Assembly (NCBI GenBank): GCA_040221175.1
Contig: JAVJVK010000004.1
Coordinates: 604,268 to 668,267 of the forward strand
DNA from: Phycisphaerales bacterium
GTDB taxonomy: Bacteria; Planctomycetota; Phycisphaerae; Phycisphaerales; UBA1924
Direction of reading: 5' to 3'
DNA: 64,000 nucleotides
Part shown: positions 7,401 to 14,851 of the stretch, piece by piece
Numbering within the stretch: the stretch's first letter is position 1
Layout: the number at the start of each line of letters is the position of its first letter
The notes under the pieces: generated by a model
Told to the model about the DNA's origin: nothing
Seen by the model: the letters and a program-made list of their open reading frames with translations, nothing else
Database searches by the model: none
Program-made: the position numbers and the translations under genes

Positions 7401-8156
7401 ATGGGTGTGGGGGTTTCTTCCATCGTGGCGATCGCGATCCTGCTCGGCCAGGCTGGCGGGCCCGCGGGCGATCCGCCCGAGCGTGAGGCATCGACCGAGG
7501 TCGACGCCCAGCAGCCGCTGGTGCCCTACCCCCACCCCTTGATCACCGAGGTGCTGTTCGCCGTGCCGGCCAGCGGGGGCGACGCGAACAAGGACGGCAC
7601 GCGCCACGCGACGGGCGACGAGTTCATCGAGATCACCAATCCGCACGACGAGCCGATCAGCCTGGCGGGCTACCGGCTGGTGGACCGCCACCGCGGGCAG
7701 GACGGGCGCTTTGCGTTCACCTTCCCCGACCTGATGCTCGAGCCGGGGCAGACGGCGGTGGTGTTCAACGGGCTGGACGCGACGTGGACCGGGCCGGTGG
7801 GCGATACCCACCGCGCCCCGCCGGGGCCCAACCCGCTGTTCGAGGGCGCATTCATCTTCACTGCCGACGTGCCGAGCCGGTACGTCGCCCTGGCCAACCA
7901 GGCCGACTTCGTGCTGCTGGAGAACGCGATGCGGGTGCCGGTGCACGTGGTGGCGTGGGGCAACCCCGACCAGGCGCCGCCGACGGACGCGCACCACGTG
8001 GACACGATCACGGGCATCCCCCGCGCGAGCGTGCAGCGGACCGACGCCACCGGCGCCATGGCGGCCCACGACCGCATCGACGGCAAGACGTGCAGCCCAG
8101 GCGTGGCCTATCCCAAGCCGCCCTCGTTGCAGGATCGGCCGGCCGAATCGCCCTGA
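7401..8156 (+). CDS. Secreted lamin-tail-domain protein
   Basis: This 251-aa exported protein has a hydrophobic leader (SSIVAIAILLGQAGG) and then one lamin tail (LTD) domain from about residue 45 to 215. The LTD core is visible as ITEVLF, GDEFIEITNPHDEPISLAGYRL and AFTFPDLMLEPGQTAVVF. Bacterial LTDs are Ig-like domains found on secreted or surface proteins, often with nucleases, but no catalytic domain is attached here. The C-terminus (GKTCSPGVAYPKPP) is the usual end of planctomycete LTD proteins. The molecular role is unknown. Confidence 0.82.
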   Translation: MGVGVSSIVAIAILLGQAGGPAGDPPEREASTEVDAQQPLVPYPHPLITEVLFAVPASGGDANKDGTRHATGDEFIEITNPHDEPISLAGYRLVDRHRGQDGRFAFTFPDLMLEPGQTAVVFNGLDATWTGPVGDTHRAPPGPNPLFEGAFIFTADVPSRYVALANQADFVLLENAMRVPVHVVAWGNPDQAPPTDAHHVDTITGIPRASVQRTDATGAMAAHDRIDGKTCSPGVAYPKPPSLQDRPAESP

Positions 8157-8234
8157 GCTTCGGTGCCCGAGCGGCGGCCTTGGGCCCTACCATCGGGCCG
8201 TTTCGGCCCGCGATTTCCCTTCGGAGCAGCGACC

Positions 8235-8828
8235 ATGGCGTGGATCCCAAAGCCCTCGGCCACCACCAAGATCGAGCGGCGCGACGAGCCCTATCTGACC
8301 CAGGCCATGCGCGACGAGCTCAGCGAGCGTTACCTGCCGCGCTTCGAGACGACGCTGGCGGCGTTGTTGCCGGCGCTGCACATGATCCAGCACGAGTACC
8401 ACTGGGTGCCGCCCCAGGCGATGGAAGAGATCGCCGATTTCCTCGAGCTCTCGCCGGCCGACGTGATGGACACGGCCAGCTTCTACGAGGAATACGCCCT
8501 GGCGCCGCGGGGCCGGCACGTCATCGGCGTGTGCCGTTCGATCGCGTGCGAGTTCTGCGGCCAGCCCGAGGTGAGCCAGGCCATCAAGGACGCGCTGGAC
8601 ATCGACGTGGGCGAGACCACCAGGGACGACAAGGTCTGCCTGGTGGAGCTGGAGTGCCTGGGCTCGTGCGGCACGGCGCCGGTGGCGCTGTACGACGAGG
8701 AACTGCACGAGCAGCTCACGCCCGAGCGCGCCGCGCAGCTGGCCAGCGAGATGCGCTCCAGCGATCAAGCGCCCCGGGCCGCCGGCCGCGAGGGCCTGAG
8801 CCCCGAGTCGGCCAGCATCCCGAGCTGA
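8235..8828 (+). CDS. nuoE: NADH-quinone oxidoreductase subunit E (NuoE)
   Basis: This 197-aa protein is the thioredoxin-like 2Fe-2S subunit of complex I, which feeds electrons from NADH through NuoF. The four cluster ligands are present with the right spacing: C100-x4-C105 and C141-x3-C145. The helical start (LSERYLPRFETTLAALLPALHMIQ) is normal. The last 30 residues (SSDQAPRAAGREGL) form a polar tail outside the fold. GGAGCAGC precedes ATG 8235. The gene stands alone here, with no nuoD, nuoF or nuoG beside it, so the rest of complex I must lie elsewhere. Confidence 0.9.
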   Translation: MAWIPKPSATTKIERRDEPYLTQAMRDELSERYLPRFETTLAALLPALHMIQHEYHWVPPQAMEEIADFLELSPADVMDTASFYEEYALAPRGRHVIGVCRSIACEFCGQPEVSQAIKDALDIDVGETTRDDKVCLVELECLGSCGTAPVALYDEELHEQLTPERAAQLASEMRSSDQAPRAAGREGLSPESASIPS

Positions 8829-8843
8829 TTTCGGGCGGGACTG

Positions 8844-8891
8844 GTTCAGGCCGGTTTGAGTTCAGGCCGATTTCGGTTCAGGCCGGCACTG
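8844..8891. repeat. Three 16-nt tandem repeats after nuoE
   Basis: GTTCAGGCCG recurs at 8844, 8860 and 8876, giving three 16-nt units between the convergent nuoE and PH-domain genes. The last unit runs into the hairpin at 8882-8903. Confidence 0.8.
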
Positions 8892-8903
8892 GCTTATGCC
8901 GGC
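8882..8903. terminator. Hairpin between convergent genes
   Basis: GCCGGCA (8882-8888) and TGCCGGC (8897-8903) form a 7-bp stem with an 8-nt loop that contains the minus-strand stop codon. It lacks a T-run on either side, so it may help end transcription from both strands without being a classic intrinsic terminator. Confidence 0.45.
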
Positions 8904-9460
8904 ACCAATGGAGCATCGCCATGCCCGGGCGCATCTGCGGGAAGGTCGGCGGCCAGTGCGATGGCCCGCGCCAGCTCGTCGGCGCGTCGGCTGCCGATGA
9001 GCAGGGACTTCTCGGCGCCCTTCCACGCGTAGCGCACGTGCACGCCCCGGTCGCCGCTGATGTTGAAGACCAGGCCGTACTTCCTGGAGGTCCGCAATCC
9101 CCAGCCGCCGCAGTCGGCCAGCGGGTTGTAGCGCACGGCCAGGACCGCCAGGACGTCGGCGGTTGGCACGCGGCGGCCCCAGCCGACGATACTGCGCACC
9201 CGGAGCTCGCGCTCGGTCACCACCGTGCGCTGGGGCAGCATGCCCAGCAGCACGGGCACGCCCAGGCCGACGGCGATGGCGATGGCCAGGCTCGTTGTCG
9301 GGGCGCCCTGGGCGGCCATGACCACCACGGCGATGCCCACCGAGAAGACCGCCGAGATCGGCACCAGGTAGCGCACGATGGCGTTCTGGTGCAGGTACTG
9401 CGTTTCGGCAAACACCGGCTCATCGGCGGGCTGATCGGGCTCGTACGGGTGGTCGGGCAT
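8894..9460 (-). CDS. Membrane protein with a PH-like domain
   Basis: This 188-aa protein has an N-terminal cytosolic stretch, two adjacent membrane helices (about 32-48 and 53-76), and then a C-terminal region that looks like a bacterial pleckstrin-homology fold: TVVTERELRVRSIVGWGRRVPTADV, then GLVFNISGDRGVHVRYAWKG. This is the arrangement of many bPH/DUF304-type membrane proteins of unknown function. A GGAGG site lies 6-10 nt before ATG 9460. The gene is convergent with nuoE and its start overlaps the possible start of the divergent lipoprotein. Confidence 0.7.
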   Translation of the reverse strand: MPDHPYEPDQPADEPVFAETQYLHQNAIVRYLVPISAVFSVGIAVVVMAAQGAPTTSLAIAIAVGLGVPVLLGMLPQRTVVTERELRVRSIVGWGRRVPTADVLAVLAVRYNPLADCGGWGLRTSRKYGLVFNISGDRGVHVRYAWKGAEKSLLIGSRRADELARAIALAADLPADAPGHGDAPLVPA

Positions 9461-9985
9461 GGCGGCCTCCGTCTGTCGCTGTGCTGCATTATTGTGATGA
9501 TGGCCCCGTTGCTTTCGGGCTGCGCCGGGCCGACGCTGACGGTGATCAACGAGTCGAGCGCGTGGCTGCGCTTCCACGCCGCCAGCGAGGTCGATGCGCG
9601 GCAGGCGTACGTCTCCGGGCCGCTGGCGGGCGATCGGTCGGTGACCTTCGGCGTGCCGCCGGGAGGCCGGCACGAGCAGCCCCTGGCGCGGGGCGGGTCG
9701 GTGTTCATCCAGCGGCGGCTGGGGCTGGTGATGGACCTGAGCGCCGGGCCCAACCCGGCCAGCGGCGACGCCCGCAACCCCTCGTTCAACACGGCCTACG
9801 GCGTGCGGCTGCCCCCGCCGGGGCCCTACGTGCTGAAGATCACCGGCCAGCCGGGCACGCTGGAGATCACGCGCCTTGACGCCCGCGGCCAGCCGCTGCC
9901 CGAGCAACGGGCGGCCATCGTGCCCCGGGCCGCGACGATGTGGTGGGGAACGTCGCCAGCACGACGATCACCGGACACGCCATAG
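9449..9985 (+). CDS. Lipoprotein of unknown function
   Basis: This secreted protein has a good lipobox (APLLSGC) after a hydrophobic stretch LSLCCIIVMMAPLL. The start is uncertain. GTG 9449 gives a normal signal peptide of about 24 residues but overlaps the divergent gene by 12 nt. GTG 9494, ATG 9497 or ATG 9500 would leave almost no n-region. I use 9449. The mature part is about 150 residues and beta-rich (TLTVINESSAWLRFHAASE, FGVPPGGRHEQPLARGGSVFI, PGPYVLKITGQPGTLEI). It overlaps the convergent CHAD gene by 18 nt. No family is recognised. Confidence 0.7.
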   Translation: MVGHGGLRLSLCCIIVMMAPLLSGCAGPTLTVINESSAWLRFHAASEVDARQAYVSGPLAGDRSVTFGVPPGGRHEQPLARGGSVFIQRRLGLVMDLSAGPNPASGDARNPSFNTAYGVRLPPPGPYVLKITGQPGTLEITRLDARGQPLPEQRAAIVPRAATMWWGTSPARRSPDTP

Positions 9986-10846
9986 CCGCGCCGCGTGGCG
10001 GGCGTAGTCGGCCGGCGGCTGGGCGTACAGGCGAGCCCCCAGGGCGAACGCCTCGGCCCGCAGCGCCTTGCGGCGTTGCTTGGCGTGTGCGATCAACTCG
10101 TCCACCAGCTCTGCATCGGCGTCCGATTCGCGCAGAGCGCCCGCCAGCACGGCCAGGTCGTGCTCGTCGCCCAGCAGGTCGCTGAGCTGCTTGGCCTGCT
10201 CGCGCACGGGCTCGATGACCGGCTTGAACAGGCCCCGCAGCAGGCGAAGGTGGGAGCGGTTGTACTTGACGCGCTTGCGCCACTCGTGCAGGTTGTCGGT
10301 GGTGGTTTCGTCCCTGGCCCGGGCCATGGCGTCGCGGCACCCCGCGTATGTCTTCTCCAGGCCCGGGCCGATGGCGTCGAAGTCCCGATCGCCGAGGGTC
10401 CACTTCCGAGCCCGGCCGCCGGCGTCGGTCATGCGCTCGAGGAAGCCGGCCAGGCGCTCGTCCGCATCGGCGGCCTCCTCGGTCCGCTCGGTTGCCAGCG
10501 CCGCCCGCACGGGGGCGAAGCGCTCGGCGTCTGGTTGGTCCACGAGCGCGTCGAATGCCTCCAGCACGGTCGTTGCGTCGCGCAGGTCGGCCAGCATTTG
10601 TGCGGCGGTGCGGAACTCGGCGTTCTCGCGCTGGTAGGCATCGAAGCTGGGGCGCACCAGGCGGACCAGGGCCCGCAGCTCCTTGCAGCGTTTGCGGGCG
10701 TCGTGCACGGCCGCATCGACGTCCTTGCGCGAAGCGTCCGGGCTTCGCGCACCCTCGATGGTGGCGATGGCCTTGTCGATGCGCTCCACGGCGATGCGCC
10801 GCAGCCCGGCGCGAACCTTCTCGCCCTGCTTGAACTCGTACGCCAC
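9968..10846 (-). CDS. CHAD-domain protein
   Basis: This 292-aa all-helical protein matches the CHAD family throughout. The paired conserved patterns are visible: AVHDARKRCKELRALVRLVRP (about 46-66) and LHEWRKRVKYNRSHLRLLR (about 188-206), each with an H/R-rich helix face. CHAD domains bind inorganic polyphosphate and are often linked with polyphosphate metabolism. Here the next gene downstream of the promoter side is inorganic pyrophosphatase, which fits a phosphate theme. GGAGGG precedes ATG 10846. Confidence 0.85.
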   Translation of the reverse strand: MAYEFKQGEKVRAGLRRIAVERIDKAIATIEGARSPDASRKDVDAAVHDARKRCKELRALVRLVRPSFDAYQRENAEFRTAAQMLADLRDATTVLEAFDALVDQPDAERFAPVRAALATERTEEAADADERLAGFLERMTDAGGRARKWTLGDRDFDAIGPGLEKTYAGCRDAMARARDETTTDNLHEWRKRVKYNRSHLRLLRGLFKPVIEPVREQAKQLSDLLGDEHDLAVLAGALRESDADAELVDELIAHAKQRRKALRAEAFALGARLYAQPPADYARHAARLWRVR

Positions 10847-10918
10847 GCCGTCCCCCTCCGCCGCGTCCGGGCTTCTTGCGGGGCAAGGTTATCACGGGTC
10901 GCGCGGGCTCGGCCGCGA

Positions 10919-11485
10919 CTAGCTGTGCAATCCGGGGATCTTCCCGCGTCGCCGCTCGTCGCTGTAGCGGTTCAGGGCGTTCTCAATGATGGGGTGGGCG
11001 GCCTCGGCGGGCATGATCTCGTCGACCTCGACGTCCTTGCCCTCGAGGACTTTATAGTCTTCCAGGAAGCGCTTGAGCATCTTGAAGGTGTGCCGCGGGA
11101 AGTCGCTGGCGCTCTTGTAGTCGTCGTAGATGGGGTCCTGCTCGAGCACGGCGATGATCTTGTGGTCGGCCTGCCCATCGTCGATCATGCTCATCAGCCC
11201 AACGGCCCGCGCCTGCACCAGGCACATGGGCACGACCTCCTCGACGCTGAAGACCAGCACGTCCAGGGGGTCGTCGTCGTCGGCCAGGGTCTGGGGGATG
11301 AAGCCGTAGTTGGCCGGGTAGTAGACGGCGCTGCTGAGCACGCGGTCGAGCTTGAGCATGCCGCTGGTCTTGTCCAGCTCGTACTTGTTGTGGCTGCCCT
11401 TGGGGATCTCGATGACCGCGCGGAAGTGGCCTGGCAGGGGGTGGTTGCCGGAGCCGGGGGTGACGTCGTGCCAGGGGTGGATCAT
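10919..11485 (-). CDS. ppa: Inorganic pyrophosphatase (family I)
   Basis: This soluble enzyme hydrolyses pyrophosphate to two phosphates and pulls biosynthetic reactions forward. Family I motifs are clear: IPKGSHNKYELDKTSG (29-43), YPANYGFIPQT (56-66), the metal-binding ADDDDPLDVLV (D70-D75) and DDGQADHKIIAV (102-113). With the start at 11485 (MIHPWHDVTPG) it is 188 aa. An ATG 6 nt upstream (11491) is possible, but TACCCT at 11494-11499 fits the shorter form better. The C-terminal half (RHTFKMLKRFLEDYKVLEGK) is typical of the family. Confidence 0.92.
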   Translation of the reverse strand: MIHPWHDVTPGSGNHPLPGHFRAVIEIPKGSHNKYELDKTSGMLKLDRVLSSAVYYPANYGFIPQTLADDDDPLDVLVFSVEEVVPMCLVQARAVGLMSMIDDGQADHKIIAVLEQDPIYDDYKSASDFPRHTFKMLKRFLEDYKVLEGKDVEVDEIMPAEAAHPIIENALNRYSDERRRGKIPGLHS

Positions 11486-11493
11486 GGGCATGG

Positions 11494-11499
11494 AGGGTA
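11494..11499 (-). promoter_or_regulatory. Possible -10 hexamer TACCCT before ppa
   Basis: TACCCT on the minus strand lies 8 nt before ATG 11485. No ribosome-binding site is seen. Confidence 0.3.
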
Positions 11500-11597
11500 G
11501 GGGGAAGGGAGGGGCAATGGGCGATGGGCCAAGAACCCACGCACGCGTCGGCGGGCCAGGCCCGCCGCGCATGGCCCCGCCGGCGAAGCGACCAGAC

Positions 11598-12305
11598 TTA
11601 CCCCGCGCTCTTCTGGTCCTTGGCCTCCGTCGGCGCGATGCTGCCGGCGGGGTTGTTGGCCTGGCTGCCGAAGGGGATGATCAGCGTCTGGCTCCAGCTG
11701 CTCTGCGGGCCGGTCGCCAGGCGTGCGGCGACGCGGTAGCCCACGCTCTTGATGCCCTCGGGCACGGCGTTGTCGGTGAAGGTCTTGTCGTCCTTGGCAA
11801 AGCCCATGAACTCGTAGGGGCCCGGTGCGCCATCGAGGGGCGTGAGGATCCGCTGGACCAGGTAGGTGGCCCCGCCGCCGGCGGCGACCTTGAAGGACAG
11901 GTCGACCGAGCCGTCGGTATCGACCACGGCGCGGAGGTCGGTGGGCGCGGGCGGGGCGTCGCGGACGCTGGGGTCCTTGGGCGCCGGGATGCCCGCCAGG
12001 GCGTAGACGCCGGGGTTATTCGTTGCCTTGGCGTAGGCGTCGATGGTGTCGATGTCGCCGCCGAAGATGGCGCGGAGGGCCTCGAGCTTGGCGTTCTTGG
12101 TACCGGTGGCCGTGCGAGCGGAGTTTCTCGCCGCGAGCATCGCGTTGTATGCGGATTCTGCCTCCAGAACGGCATTTTCCGTATCGATGAGTTGCTGTGC
12201 GGACAAACCCGTATCGGGGGGCCCGGCCTGGCCGCCCTTCCACTCGGCGATGCGCTGCTTGGCGTAGGTGATGAAGGCGGCCTCTGCGTTGGGGAATCGC
12301 GGCAT
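11598..12305 (-). CDS. Protein with a C-terminal fibronectin type III-like domain
   Basis: This 235-aa protein has a helical N-terminal half: MPRFPNAEAAFITYAKQRIAEW, then a long helix with ENAVLEAESAYNAMLAARN. The C-terminal domain of about 90 residues (PPAPTDLRAVVDTDGSVDLSFKV onward, ending YRVAARLATGPQSSWSQTLIIPFG) has the strand pattern of a fibronectin type III module. There is no signal peptide, which is unusual for FN3 proteins and suggests a cytosolic location or a non-classical route. GGAG lies 7-10 nt before ATG 12305. The function is unknown. Confidence 0.75.
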   Translation of the reverse strand: MPRFPNAEAAFITYAKQRIAEWKGGQAGPPDTGLSAQQLIDTENAVLEAESAYNAMLAARNSARTATGTKNAKLEALRAIFGGDIDTIDAYAKATNNPGVYALAGIPAPKDPSVRDAPPAPTDLRAVVDTDGSVDLSFKVAAGGGATYLVQRILTPLDGAPGPYEFMGFAKDDKTFTDNAVPEGIKSVGYRVAARLATGPQSSWSQTLIIPFGSQANNPAGSIAPTEAKDQKSAG

Positions 12306-12565
12306 GATGCACGCTCCGGGTTCTGCGGGCTCGGTCGACGCCGGCCCAGGTCTCCGTGGTCCGCTGTCCTTCCGGCGACGCTGCCGGCTGGGTGGGCCAC
12401 AGGACCTGTATCGAGAGGATCGGAGGGGCACTTCAGTCGGCGTGCGATGGAAAGCGCGAAAAAGTGGGCTGGAGGGGTGGAATCGGGGCTGGGAGGGCGT
12501 GCGGGGGGTTTTTATTGGGCCGACGGGGTTAGGGCGGGGCCTTTAGGAAAGCCGCAGCCTGCCAA

Positions 12566-12636
12566 CTTCCGCTCCCGCCCCCGGCGGGGGAGGTGGCCAA
12601 GCAAGCGAAGCGCCGCGAGGTCGGAAGGGGGCTCCC
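12566..12636 (-). repeat. REP-like GC-rich element, left copy
   Basis: This element lies between the last Pycsar-type gene and the FN3-like gene. Read on the minus strand it runs GCCCCCTTCCGACCTCG, a variable middle, then GGCCACCTCCCCC and GGGGGCGGGAG, which can fold into strong hairpins. A related copy in the opposite orientation lies at 16487-16550, on the other side of the island. The left copy may also end transcription of the operon. The remaining 12306-12565 stretch holds a GATACA-type -10 candidate for the FN3 gene and little else. Confidence 0.7.
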
Positions 12637-12639
12637 CAC

Positions 12640-13341
12640 CTACACCGGCGTTCGATATGCCGACTTGTAACACTCGACCGACTGGCCCTTGAAAGACAAC
12701 GACGTCTTGGTCCACTTGTCTTCGCCCTTGCCGTCCTTCAACTTAGCCTTGCTGTTGAGGCGCGTGTAGACGTCGCGGGTGATAAACGTGGAGCAGTCGG
12801 ATCGGATCTCGGAAAGGATCGCAGCGTAGTTTGCCGCCCTGCCGATCCAGATGAGATCGTTGTTGCCCCGGATCCCTGCACGGACGGCAGTAACCTCCGA
12901 TCGATCAATGCCAACACAGTGCTTCGGCTCGTAGGTGACTCCAGGCCGCATGGCCAACAGAACCGGCTGAACGATCTTCTCCACAGCGAAGTTAATCTGA
13001 AGTGCAGCAATAGCTGCGTTAGAGCACTGAGAGTCGCCGTAGAAAATCGCCATGACGCGATCGCCATCGAAGCTGGCAATTTCACCTTGGTTGTTTCGGA
13101 TGATCCGAACTGCGCTCAGCAAGAACGCCTTTGAGATGGCCGCGGCAATCCTTGCTTGGTTGTCCCTTGCGAGCCCGGTCGAATCGGCAAGATCGGCATA
13201 GAGCATCGTTGCATCAATCTTGGAGCCAACGTTGCCGTAGCCGAGATCGTCTTGCTCGGGGACCTTTCTGCCATCACGTATAGACCATTCCCCGAAGAGG
13301 TCGCGGATATCAGCCGTCAGCTTGTCTGCAAACTCACCCAT
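12640..13341 (-). CDS. pycC: Pyrimidine-cyclase-like nucleotidyl cyclase (Pycsar sensor/synthase, PycC)
   Basis: This 233-aa protein is one class III cyclase homology domain with short flanks. Metal-binding Asp residues are present: D50 in YADLADSTGLA and D94 in FDGDRVMAIF. The catalytic Asn is N171 in IGRAANYAAILSEI; the position four residues later, usually Arg, is Ile175. Stand-alone domains of this type beside a cyclic-nucleotide-binding TIR effector are Pycsar cyclases, which make cCMP or cUMP on phage infection. The class and partner are visible; the nucleotide made is inferred. GGGAGG precedes ATG 13341. It is last in a four-gene operon, 32 nt after the effector gene, in DNA of lower G+C than its surroundings. 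Confidence 0.82.
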   Translation of the reverse strand: MGEFADKLTADIRDLFGEWSIRDGRKVPEQDDLGYGNVGSKIDATMLYADLADSTGLARDNQARIAAAISKAFLLSAVRIIRNNQGEIASFDGDRVMAIFYGDSQCSNAAIAALQINFAVEKIVQPVLLAMRPGVTYEPKHCVGIDRSEVTAVRAGIRGNNDLIWIGRAANYAAILSEIRSDCSTFITRDVYTRLNSKAKLKDGKGEDKWTKTSLSFKGQSVECYKSAYRTPV

Positions 13342-13373
13342 GAAAAACCTCCCGCCATGCCAGAATCTACGCG

Positions 13374-14351
13374 TTACGATCCTTTGTTCGACAAGCCGTC
13401 GTCGATCTTCATGCGATTCCTGATGACGCCCTCTCGCTGGATCTCACGCATGAGCCTGTCGGCAGCCGGCCGCAGGTCGTCTATCAGGGCGTTCTTGATG
13501 TTGCGCTCGAACTGAATCGGCTCTAAGCCAAAGAGGTCAGACGGGATCTTCAAATCCATGCCTCGCTGCTTCGTCATGAAGACCCTGTCGCGGCCGAGCC
13601 GTCCGATGAACAACCCCATCTCAAAAACGACGTTATCGCGAACTGCGTCCTGCAGCACAGCTCTAGACTCCGTTTTGTCGTCTGGGCCAAAAACGAACAA
13701 CGCGAAGTCTGATCGGTTGACTTGATCGATGAGCGATTCCATCGCGTAGCGACTCGGCAAAAATACGTCGTCCGCCGTCCACTCGATCACTTCGATCGCT
13801 TTTTTTGGCTTCATGGCCTCTTTAAAGCCTTTGGTGACCGGCAACGACTCTCTTGAGGATCCGATGAACAGCACCGGTTTGTCATTGGGTGGTACATGGA
13901 ATTTCGATCGTTCTCGCAGGCGATCGGATGCGATCCTGGCCAGCTTGATCGGCATGGAGCAGTGCGTGTTGCACAGATCAAGAAAGTCGCTTGAAGCCAG
14001 CCGCCAAGCCGCGACGTCGCCCGCTGCGGTAACCGTGGCCGATCGAACAGCAGCGCAGTCGATGGCCGCCATCTCGCCGACAGCCTCACCCGCTCGACGG
14101 GTTGCAACATGGTGGCCATTCACCAGGATGTCTACGCATCCCGCCAGGATGAAGTAGGCATCGTCATCACACGCGTCCTGCTCGACGAGGAGTTCACCCT
14201 TCTTGTGTCGAGAAAGCTCGCCTCGCTCGAACACGGCCTCGGCTAGTTCACTATTGCCGGCGATCAGGGCCTGCTCCATCAAGGCTCGAACCGCTGTGCT
14301 CTTGCCGTCTGGACCTTCGAACCGTTCTGCGATGTGACCGCATTCGCTCAT
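13374..14351 (-). CDS. pycTIR: Cyclic-nucleotide-binding TIR effector (PycTIR-like)
   Basis: This 325-aa protein has two domains. Residues about 30-150 form a CRP-type cyclic nucleotide-binding domain whose phosphate-binding cassette reads GEAVGEMAAIDCAAVRSATV (E89, E93, R103). Residues about 157-285 form a TIR-like domain of the CAP12/Pycsar-effector type: VLFIGSSRE, NRSDFALFVFGPDD and NVVFEMGLFIGRLGRDRVFM, where E244 is the expected catalytic Glu for NAD+ cleavage. In known Pycsar systems cCMP or cUMP binding makes PycTIR destroy NAD+ and stop cell growth. It overlaps the preceding gene by 4 nt and lies directly before the cyclase gene. Effector identity is well supported; the ligand is inferred. 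Confidence 0.88.
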   Translation of the reverse strand: MSECGHIAERFEGPDGKSTAVRALMEQALIAGNSELAEAVFERGELSRHKKGELLVEQDACDDDAYFILAGCVDILVNGHHVATRRAGEAVGEMAAIDCAAVRSATVTAAGDVAAWRLASSDFLDLCNTHCSMPIKLARIASDRLRERSKFHVPPNDKPVLFIGSSRESLPVTKGFKEAMKPKKAIEVIEWTADDVFLPSRYAMESLIDQVNRSDFALFVFGPDDKTESRAVLQDAVRDNVVFEMGLFIGRLGRDRVFMTKQRGMDLKIPSDLFGLEPIQFERNIKNALIDDLRPAADRLMREIQREGVIRNRMKIDDGLSNKGS

Positions 14352-14851
14352 CTGGCCTCCCCAAGCAGGTCACGCAATCGTTGCTCATGCTTGTACTGCT
14401 CGACGCCCTCCTGCCCATGACCCCAGAACGGCCAATCCGCAGGCCACTCGGTAATGCCCTCTTCCTTGGCGATCCAATGCTTCACGATCAGAGCCCTGCT
14501 GTTGTTGATGGCCAGTTCACATCCCTCTTGGATGATCGCGTCCGCCGGCTTCCCCTTCCAGTCCATGGTGTCGCGCCACTCGTCGGGAAGCACCCAGCAC
14601 ATCGGGGGAAAGTTGTGCCAGTCGGCGCCCGTCTTCATCCACGACTCGTCACACCAAATGATGGGCCCGTGCCGCTTGAGGTCATTGAACAACCATGGCA
14701 CTCTCACAATGACTTTGGCATAGGCTGGCCCGATGTCCAGGTGGCCGATCGCCCCGTAAGCCTCGGAAGGCAGCTCGACGACACGTGGGTGGCGCAGACT
14801 GGCGGCAATGGTGTTCGCAAACTTCAGCGAGCGACTCATGTCGTCGCTCAC
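14348..14851 (-). CDS. Small accessory protein of the Pycsar-like operon, possibly E2-like
   Basis: This 167-aa cytosolic protein overlaps both neighbours by 4 nt, so it is built into the operon. I cannot name its family with certainty. The layout has features of a divergent ubiquitin-conjugating (E2/UBC-like) fold: an N-terminal helix, a strand run with YAKVIVRVPWLFN and GPIIWCDESW, then WHNFPPMCWVLPDEW, where H79-N80 followed by C85 could mirror the HxN...Cys active site. The end has WPFWGHGQEGVEQY. E2-like partners are known for CBASS cyclases, where they attach the cyclase to a target. An E2 role here is a hypothesis; C67, C85 and C111 are the only cysteines. Confidence 0.7.
   Translation of the reverse strand: MSDDMSRSLKFANTIAASLRHPRVVELPSEAYGAIGHLDIGPAYAKVIVRVPWLFNDLKRHGPIIWCDESWMKTGADWHNFPPMCWVLPDEWRDTMDWKGKPADAIIQEGCELAINNSRALIVKHWIAKEEGITEWPADWPFWGHGQEGVEQYKHEQRLRDLLGEAR

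Noticed and set aside
8157-8234. Further nuo genes next to nuoE
   Set aside because: The flanking genes are a lamin-tail protein and a PH-domain protein; no other complex I subunit is present.
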